Source: Lumbricus terrestris (taxonomy: Eukaryota; Annelida; Clitellata; Crassiclitellata; Lumbricidae). From it: DNA of 64,000 bases. The DNA is taken from positions 38,284,596-38,348,595 of the forward strand of contig OX457037.1 in NCBI GenBank assembly GCA_949752735.1, in the 5' to 3' direction. Below, one piece after another: positions 56,514 through 64,000 of the stretch. Within the stretch, counting starts at the first letter, position 1, and each line of letters begins with the position of its first letter. The position numbers and the translations under genes are program-made. Below the pieces are notes generated by a model that was given only the letters and a program-made list of their open reading frames with translations, had not been told where the DNA came from and searched no databases.

Positions 56514-57144
56514 AAATAAATAAATTAATGCTGTGTGTTCCATATTAGGAAAACTTTGTCGCTTGCTCAGTTGTTTTTAATGTCGTAATGTGATTCTTAT
56601 ACTCAACGTATAGGTCTAATCATTATCGTCGTCATCAGCATCTTCGCCGTTGTCCAGTGTTTAATCTGGTCCCCTGTTTTGGTAGGGGGTTCAGGCTTCT
56701 GGGTGGGTGGGCAAACGTCCGTTTGGGGGGGGGGAGACGGCAACCGCTCAGCCAGACAACGACGATGCCCTTTAACCATAAATTGTTCTTATGAATTTTT
56801 TAGCACTTCAATACTGCACCTGCGCAGTCGAATTCTTCTTCTGACGAGTAAACTCTTAAACAGGTGCTCTCGAAGTTTTTTTGGTGAGGTGGGAATGTTG
56901 CATATGTCATTCTGCTTGGGGAGAATGGTAGCCTACGTATAGGCCTATACACGTGCGAATAACACTTCGATTTTTCTGGGGAATTCTCATGCCTGGTGGA
57001 GGGGGAATTCCCCCCCCAACCCCTCGACGAGACTATATAGGCCTAGATTAAACTCTGGCCGTCGTCGTAGCTGTTGCAAGATGCAAAAATATCCGTCATT
57101 CAACTGGCAACAATAAAGTATATCCTGCATTGTTTGTTAGTCGA

Positions 57145-57425
57145 TGTAATAGCCTCCCGTCGAGATCTACGCTCTTCGGCCAATGGGGAGCTGCTGGTGG
57201 TCCCTCAAACCCGCTCTGCTACCAGACAGCGCCGAGCCTTCTCGGTTGTTGGCCCGTCCACAAGCTTACACTATACGCTTACTACCCCGGAATAATATTT
57301 CTTCTGCCCGCTTTCTACCAGTTGCGCAAGACCTATCTCTTTAGCCGTGGCTGGGATGGGAGCGCCTCTGAGTAGGTTTCTTGAAGGGGCGCTATGTAAG
57401 TTTTCGGAATGAATGAATGAATTAT
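57145..57425 (+). mobile_element. LINE 3' fragment with frameshift, hairpin and GAAT tail
   Basis: Encodes RRDLRSSANGELLVVPQTRS, then RQRRAFSVVGP, and after a frameshift LRKTYLFSRGWDGSASE; the GSASE end matches the intact LINE ORF. The terminal hairpin (GAGCGCCTCTGAGTA...GGGGCGCTAT) and AATGAATGAATG tail follow. Confidence 0.8.
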
Positions 57426-57529
57426 GCCAACACATTTTATTAGGCCATTATTTATGCATTTATGTTAATCGTCCCGTGCGCCATCAAATGACCATGCAAG
57501 CATCGATCACTGGCGCTGAGTAACTGCAG

Positions 57530-57602
57530 TGAGTCAACTGAAACTCGAACCCATACGCTTAACGGTACGAGGCGAGCGCTCTAATTTCTCTAACGGATCG
57601 GC
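57530..57602 (-). mobile_element. tRNA-like SINE head fragment
   Basis: The minus strand reads CCGTTAGAGAAATTAGAGCGC, then GGGTTCGAGT. It looks like an A/B-box promoter remnant. Confidence 0.4.
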
Positions 57603-57694
57603 TACCGTGTCCAGTTGTGGCTGAGGGGTAACATACCTCCACTGACGTCATATTTGGACATGCGAAGGCTATTTGACGATATTCCCCTTTGGGC

Positions 57695-57746
<52 letters not shown>

Positions 57747-57819
57747 TACATATATATATAGGCCTATAATAATCATATACAAACGGACACAAAATTGATA
57801 TAATTGTACTGTGTAGTAT

Positions 57820-58015
57820 AAGGGCTTTTTTAACGTGCTGCTCTACACAAAATGTGCAGTTGTAAATGGATTTGTGCAGCTGTAGAAGCACTTCTGGGCA
57901 GTTAAAACTAGTGAAAAAGGTATTTTTTGTCCTCCAATTGAAAGTAATTTGCCATAGAGGATGGGAAGAGAAAGAAGCTTTTGTGCAGTTCTAAAAATTC
58001 CTTAAAACAGCCCTG
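57820..58015 (+). mobile_element. hAT-like MITE, CAGGGCTTTTTTAACG family
   Basis: Full-length match to 48554-48750. The first base is changed and the duplication is not clear in the TA-rich flanks. Confidence 0.75.
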
Positions 58016-58444
58016 TATATAGTATCTACAAATTTAAATAGCGCCTCTCGCAATGCACATTATAAATTATAACCACCTTGCAGCTGGAGGTATAGGCTAC
58101 TCCCAGTGCGTGATCAGATCAATTATAGCCTAGAGGGGGGAAAATGGTCTTAAGACAGCGAAGGTGCGCTATAGCTAGCCTAGTCCACGAGGAGAAACGC
58201 GTCGAGGGAAGACGCTGGTTCCACATTGCAGGGTTAATGAAAGCTTGCAAATCTGGAGAAATAAGTCGACATAGACCTATAGACAATAATAAGTTGTTTA
58301 AGTCCAAATCGGAATAATGCAGTCATTTAAATTTGGTCTCGTACGTTTGGTCGGTCCAATATGTGACGTATAGCCTTCGGTAGGTCTGCTGTCATATATG
58401 GTAACTCGACCCGGACCACCATGGACTACTCTCACGGACAACCC

Positions 58445-58545
58445 TTCTGACTCAACGCAGCGCTCATGAATAAGCTGGTGCCCCCGCGCTTGGCTTTCGA
58501 GTAGCGCTTCAGAAATTTCGAGTTTGCGATTGCGATTACTGTCAG
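58445..58545 (+). repeat. Interspersed repeat (CTCAACGCAGCGCTC type), copy 2
   Basis: Near-identical to 51505-51600 over about 80 bases, diverging at both ends. The weaker third copy falls at the 5' end of Not intron 1. Confidence 0.6.
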
Positions 58546-58617
58546 AGACTACAGAAAGTATAAGAAGTGGGCCTACGGTTCTACTATCGTTCAACTGGCG
58601 TCTTCCTCAGCGTCATA

Positions 58618-58812
58618 ATTTTGTTATTGAGTTACGTTAACTATAGTATACAACACAGTATGCACTACTATAGTAATATAGTATAGTACTGTATACTATA
58701 CTAAATTCTGTAGCATACTGTAGTAAATACACTATAGTATACTATATACTATATGTATACTATAGTAAATAGTATACAATACTATAGTAATACAATAGGC
58801 CTACTATAATAT
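58618..58812. repeat. Array of ACTATAGT/AGTATACT palindromes
   Basis: Short self-complementary words (ACTATAGTA, TAGTATACTATA) recur about every 15-20 bp. Downstream of the Not gene. Confidence 0.75.
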
Positions 58813-58950
58813 TTTCTCTATTGCACTGATGGCATGCATCAATCCACGACGCAACAAACAAACCGTGATCACTATAATTATTAAAGTCAGTGCAATATCG
58901 AGATGCCCAGCATAGACTCGGACAGTGGAGTGGACAGAGATGGTGGTCAT

Positions 58951-61900
58951 CTACGTCACGGATAAGAAGAATGATGATGATGACGATGACGATGATGATG
59001 ATGATTCACGCTTCAATGAACGTGGAAAGAGATTCTGCTTCCGCCACTTGATGCGTCGATTCTGGAACCAGACCTTGACCTGCGCCTCAGTCAGATGCAG
59101 AACGGATGCCAAGTATGACCTGCAGTGTACAAACATACACACAAGCACCTGCAATGCATACCAGTGGCGTAGACAAGTGGGGGTTTCGGGGGTTAAACCC
59201 CCCCCATTGGCCTATGGAAAAAGTTTTTTTAAAGGTTATTTATCTACTGAAATAAGAGAAAAACAAAACAATTGCTTGTAGGCCTAGTAACAATTGTTTT
59301 TCTTACTTTATTCCATTTGTTACTTTATTCCCTTTTTATTTACTGCAATACTGTTGGGTTGGTGTCAGAAAGGGCACCCGGTCAGGCCATAAAAGCCCCA
59401 ACCCCCATCATGAATTCCTGGCTATGCCACTGATGCATACCCAAACATTCAAATGTCTGTAGTGTGTCATCCACTATACCCACCCGTCCATCCATTCGTC
59501 TACTCATCCATTCTCCATGCATCCACCCATCCTTCCATCCACCCACTCTTCCATTCATTCACTATACACGTTCCTCCACACATGATGACCCAGTGGCGTA
59601 GCCAGGAATTTATGATTGGGGGTTTATGGCCGGATACCCTGGTTTTTTTTTTCTTATTTAAATGGATAAATAACCTTTAAAAAAACTTTTCCCCGGAGCC
59701 ATTGGGGGGTTTAACCCCCGAAACCCCCTTGCCTACGCCACTGTGATGACCCATCCAGGGGCGGATCCAGGGGGGGCCAATCCGGCCATGGCCCCCCCCA
59801 TTTCAAAAATTTCTTTTTTTTGACCAGCTATTTTGCTCGAAAAGTAGACGTGGCCCCCCCCCCAAAAGTAGTTCCATAGGACTTTGGCCCCCCCTTCGAA
59901 AATTTCTGTATCCGCCCTTGGTCACCCATCCACCCTCTTGTTCCAACTTACATACTTGATCTTCGCCAATCTGTGTCGATACTCGGACTAGCAGATCCCT
60001 ACGCTCAGTGAGAAGGGGGAAATGCTCTCAGTCCCGTTTGCTCGTTATAGACCTACTAGCTGAATTACCCGGCGTTGCCCGGGAAATTTCGGTTTTTAGT
60101 TCCCACTTCCCAGTCAGGCCGCTCCCACGCCCGGGAAATTTCGGTTTTCGTCCCCGCCACGCCTGACCCCACTCCCACGCCGCCCTTCTCACCTCGCCTT
60201 CTTCCATCGGCCCCAGCCCAGTCTAACAACCTTTGGTGCCCGGCGTTGCCCGTGAAATTTAGGTTTTCGGTTCAACCCAACTTCCACCCGTCCATGTTTA
60301 CGCTATAGTCAGCATTTTTGCCAAACCGCGTGCCAAAAGATCTGACCTCGGCGAAAAGTGAGGTTAAAAATCTATTTTTTCGTTGAAAATCGATCGGCGA
60401 AATTTATTGCGTCTTAAATAGGCTACTGATACATACGACACGATAGGCCTATAGATATTAATTAACGTAATAACGTGCTATAGGCTAATTTTAAAATCGG
60501 CCATGACGTCATTAATGTACTGGGTTCAATCACCAATATATCATCGATGGTCTCAATGTTTGCTGAAGATGATGGTTGCATATATCTATGGATGGTTGAA
60601 AGCAAAATTTAATGGCGTCTTAACAGTGCTAGGATTCGGTTAGAAAAAATAAATTTTCAAGCTCGGCAAAAGGTAATATTTTTGGATCGCGAATCCCGAT
60701 AGTGTTGTCATGGGGCGGTTAGAAGTTGTTTTGTAATTATTTGGAAAAATCGGTCGCGTGGATGAGGAGATTTTTTATCAAGCTCACATTACAAACTGTA
60801 TTTTATAGGTTTAGATACTCCCATCATGCAAAGATTTTTTTCTGTTGTTGGTTCTGCGGTATGAAATGACTTCCTTCTTGAGCTGCGCCTGTTCCCTCTG
60901 ACATAATTCTATAAGCATTTGAAACTGTTCTTTGGCCGTGCTGGAGTCGGGAGTACCCTTGAGTAGTTTCCTTAAGGAGGTGCTATATAAACGCTCGAAT
61001 GAATGAATGATTGAATGGATGAATGAATATATCACTTATGCAATATTGATCTGCTTAGGCCTGCTTACAGTCGCTTAATTACTGGGTTTTTACTTTTTAA
61101 CCCTTCTGGGTCCACCCTTGTGTTAGGCCTACTCAAATAGCAGCTGCGATAATAGTTGCTCTTGTTGTCGTTCATTAATTCATTAAATTAATTTGTTTAG
61201 CGCCTCTAAAAGTGAACTAGGTCTAACGCAGGCGATCATGAAGGCCTACGTCCTACAGAAAAGACTAATGTCACAGACCCACGCTTATACGCCCTAAATC
61301 TGTTAGACGACTCACATCATCACATGCTAGGTCTTGTCCTCGTATATGATTACCTAGCTGGTCTGTTATAACCAAACGCAAACAATGTTTAATTAGGTCT
61401 AGGCCTACTTAGAGATAATAATAAGGAAGTATTTCGATGACCTTTCTGTTCCGACGAGGTACTGTTGTATCTGGAACTCCTGCTCCAAACGATCCAGTTG
61501 ATCTGACGAGAAGATCGTTCGAACCCTCTTCTTCGGAATGATTATCTCATTGCTACATCGCAAGTCATCAAGACCGTTTGTTGTGCACGACCGATCCGAA
61601 TCACAGTTTGTCGTCTCAACTTCAATACCAGCTAGAAGGACCGAGAAAGAAAAACTATGCAAGCATAATTTTAGCAGATTTCTCCAAAGAGCAGGCTATA
61701 TTCATTCATTCAGGAATTTATAGCGCCTCTTCATGGGGTTACTCAGAAGCGCTCCCGACTCTATCACGCCAAAGAGCAGCTTTGAGTTCAATAAAAAAGT
61801 GCTTTAGTTAGATCCTCAGGAAGCAGACGTGACGCTTGTGGAGCCCATTAGGCCTATAGACCACAGGGCCAAACACGAAAAATACTCGATTCTGCATAGT

Positions 61901-63266
61901 TAATTGCAGTTCGTGCAAATGGAACCAAGAGCACGCCCTTCTGTGCAAGATAGAGGGCGGTGGCCTATGACACCCGTGGAACAACAGCGCTGTCGCAGGG
62001 ATGCTATATAGTATGGGGCAACACATACATGGGACTCAGTAACAGATTGAATTAGATCGCCCGTTCGCCTTGTATAATAATTCGTAACGAGCCTCCTCGA
62101 TCTGATGCGATCTCTTTGTACACGTATACGGACCTTGAGCAAATCCTTCACTGGCAGTTGATCTGCAGCGCCATCGAGTGACTCATGGTTATATATTATA
62201 CAATGGCGCTATATAAATGCATCATATGGAATGAAAGACTATATATATTACACTGGTCCAATTTATGTGGCGCCTGGTAAAAACAACCACTGCACATAAC
62301 ATATTCAGCCCATTAGGCTGAGCTGAATCTGTGAATGCATCACCGCATATTATTATAGGCCTACCCGTTTGTGTGTATATAATATATATGTGTGTGTGTA
62401 TTATGCGTGTGTGTTATATATATATTATGTTTGTCTTTTGCATATTATATGGCCTATGCGTAGCCTAACATATTATGCTTGCTTCTTTGTGCATATACAT
62501 AATACATGCATTCGTGCATTCATGCACACATGTAATGTAAATCTTCGAGAATTTCTCAGCGCCCACAAAAGCCACGTCAGGGAGACCAGCTTATTCACCG
62601 GCTCTATTCGGCTAATGTATCGATCTTTTAACAAGTCTACGAGCGCAGTTATAACTGCTCATAGACTACATTATATATAGTTCAGGTTAAAAAATAATTA
62701 GTCAAATTACTGACATAATTATGCTGCTTTCCTTTGCAAAGACCTGACTCGGATCTCCATTGGCACGACACTGGATATCATGGAGAACCCCTCTATAGCA
62801 AGATTCGGCGCTCGTGAACAAACTGGTTCCCTGCGTGCGTTTAGCTTTAGTGTAGCAATTTGTAAATTCATATTTGACGAGAAGTCGTCGAGAACGATTC
62901 GACAGTTAACCTACCTTGAAGAACTTCTTCATTCGTCGGCAGCGTTGAATTGTCGGCAGGACGAGTAAGTTGTCCAAGATGTCTGACAATATTATTATCA
63001 TGTTCGGTGACCTCTAAATGACACTGTCTTCGAACTATCTTCACGCTTGGATGGTCAACTTCATGATCAACCGGCTGATGAATATGAAGACCACGATCGA
63101 GATTGGCACCGGAAACGTTGTTCTGCAGACAAAGATCTGTTGTTGAGTCGTTAGAAGAGGTGTCGAATTTCTTGCGCTGTTCCTGGTTCGTGTCCTCCCA
63201 TCCCCGCTTCAGTCTGCAGCCTCTGTATCCTAGAATGTCATCGATGGAGAATGGTCTCACAAGCAT
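58951..63266 (-). CDS. NOTO: Not/NOTO-type homeobox transcription factor, three exons, complete
   Basis: Minus-strand exons: 63266-62915, 61631-61442 and 59119-58951 (TAG). Junction phases agree (Q-G/A-G and E-R-S), giving 236 residues. The protein opens [13 protein letters not shown], an FSIxxIL N-terminal motif typical of Not/Emx/Hex-like (NKL-type) homeoproteins. The homeodomain begins [13 protein letters not shown], continues [13 protein letters not shown], and ends [20 protein letters not shown], with Gln at position 50. The QQYxVGTER and RRIKWRKQ features are those of the Not class rather than Emx. Family role: nuclear regulator in notochord or organiser in chordates, and in ectoderm/endomesoderm patterning in other deuterostomes. 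An intron interrupts the homeodomain after about residue 31. The last residues form a serine run encoded by a TCA/TCG microsatellite. The intron 2 donor (GTCATC) is weak but required by the frame. Confidence 0.86.
59162..59432. mobile_element. hAT-like MITE, CAGTGGCGTAG termini
   Basis: Perfect 8-bp duplication ATGCATAC at 59154-59161 and 59433-59440. Ends CAGTGGCGTAGACAAG and GGCTATGCCACTG. It lies 43 bp upstream of the acceptor of the last Not exon. Confidence 0.88.
59591..59743. mobile_element. hAT-like MITE, short inverted copy of the CAGTGGCGTAG family
   Basis: Perfect 8-bp duplication TGATGACC at 59583-59590 and 59744-59751. Internally deleted compared with 59162-59432 and in opposite orientation. 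Confidence 0.88.
59756..59922. mobile_element. hAT-like MITE, CAGGGGCGGATCCAG type
   Basis: Ends CAGGGGCGGATCCAGG and GTATCCGCCCTTG. Flanks GACCCATC/CACCCATC match 7/8. Inserted almost directly beside the preceding element. Confidence 0.65.
60066..60285 (+). repeat. CCCGGCGTTGCCCGGGAAATTTCGG repeats
   Basis: CCCGGCGTTGCCCG occurs twice and CCCGGGAAATTTCGGTTTT twice, spaced about 60-100 bp, with a third degenerate unit. Resembles termini of mobile elements seen in many invertebrates; class not assigned. Confidence 0.5.
60930..61029 (+). mobile_element. LINE/SINE 3' hairpin fragment with GAAT tail
   Basis: GGCCGTGCTGGAGTCGGGAG, CTTAAGGAGGTGCTATATAAACG, then GAATGAATGAATG. Lies in Not intron 2. 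Confidence 0.6.
61705..61800 (-). mobile_element. LINE/SINE 3' hairpin fragment
   Basis: TTTATAGCGCCTCTTCATGGGG, ACTCAGAAGCGCTCCCGA and CACGCCAAAGAGCAG in antisense, with a short ATTC tail. It lies just upstream of Not exon 2. Confidence 0.55.
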
Positions 63267-63924
63267 CGCGATTGGCGCACTCTGACCTCCTGCAGATAAG
63301 AGTGAGAATATAAAAAAAAAATTGGGGGGTTCAACCCGTTAGTCCTTCGTATAGGACCCAGTTATCTATTCATTGCATACCTCAAGGTGATAATTTCCAG
63401 CCCCCACTCAATTGTGTTAGTGTTTAATAAGTGTTCTAATTATTGGGATTTCCTTTCACAATTCACTTTATGAGTTAGGCTACTAATTAAGTGATGCATT
63501 GGTTTGTTATGACGACGAACTGTGTAGGGCTGTAGGCCTAGACTAGGCCTACTAATAAATTTGGTAATCTTATCACTTAATTTCTAAATCATCATCGAAT
63601 GCCATTTAGATTAAATTTAAGCCTTGACCATGACGAGTGCGGTAGCATGAGTCTATAGTAAGCACTATAGGACTAAGCATACAACGGCTTGATTTATTTT
63701 GGGGGCTTCAGCTTCGTTTGGGGGGCTTCAGCCCTCCCAAGCCCAACGCTATAGCGACATCCCTGCATAGACAGTCGACTGCATGTAGACCTACAGATAA
63801 GCAATCCGAACCAGATAGGCTAGGCCTCAGTTTGGGCCTACTGCATGATCAGAAAACATGTTTGCCAATGATTGCTAAAGCGAAGTTTTACTTTTGCCAC
63901 TTTTTATGTCCGATTAGATGGATG

Positions 63925-64000
63925 CAGGGCTGTTTTTAAGGAGTTTTTAGAACTGCACAACTCATTCTTTCCTTTCCCATCCTCCATGGTAAATTAGCCT
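63925..64000 (-). mobile_element. hAT-like MITE, CAGGGCTGTTTTTAAGG end, cut by the window edge
   Basis: The same terminus as 50128 (CAGGGCTGTTTTTAAGG, then AACTGCACAAC and CCCATCCTCCATGGTAAAT). Continues beyond 64000. Confidence 0.75.

Overview
The window is eukaryotic and animal. It has spliced genes with GT-AG introns, a Not/NOTO-type homeobox gene, a NEK1-type kinase tail, an ankyrin-DHHC palmitoyltransferase, an inward-rectifier potassium channel and an HSF-domain gene. These sit in AT-rich DNA packed with microsatellites, CR1/L2-like LINEs, tRNA-derived SINEs and hAT-type MITEs. The gene set, together with several dozen interspersed TAGGCCTA-type motifs, suggests a marine invertebrate deuterostome such as an echinoderm or hemichordate. 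That assignment is an inference; no single feature proves it.

Layout. 1-12924 (+): the last 12 exons of a NEK1-like gene. Its introns carry a 1.1 kb terminal-inverted-repeat (TIR) element and a LINE with an intact reverse-transcriptase ORF. 12925-18376: intergenic, with SINEs and MITEs. 18377-29441 (+): a complete 10-exon ankyrin-repeat DHHC S-acyltransferase (547 aa). 29442-35198: repeat-rich gap between convergent genes. 35199-41656 (-), possibly starting at 45309: a Kir channel with three clear coding exons; one intron holds a 2.4 kb DNA transposon. 41657-53606: long repeat region with tandem arrays and MITEs. 53607-54737 (+): an intronless HSF-domain gene. 54738-58950: intergenic. 58951-63266 (-): a three-exon Not-type homeobox gene. 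The rest is intergenic.

All spliced models were joined by hand, and reading phase is preserved at every junction. The genes do not form an operon or an obvious pathway. The densest signal is mobile DNA: many hAT-like elements with precise 8-bp target-site duplications, several of which share a palindromic GATGAC(T/A-run)GTCATC core although their termini differ; a LINE/SINE family sharing one 3' hairpin; and clear nested insertions. Several insertions lie within a few bases of splice sites. I saw no CRISPR array, operon or prokaryotic system.
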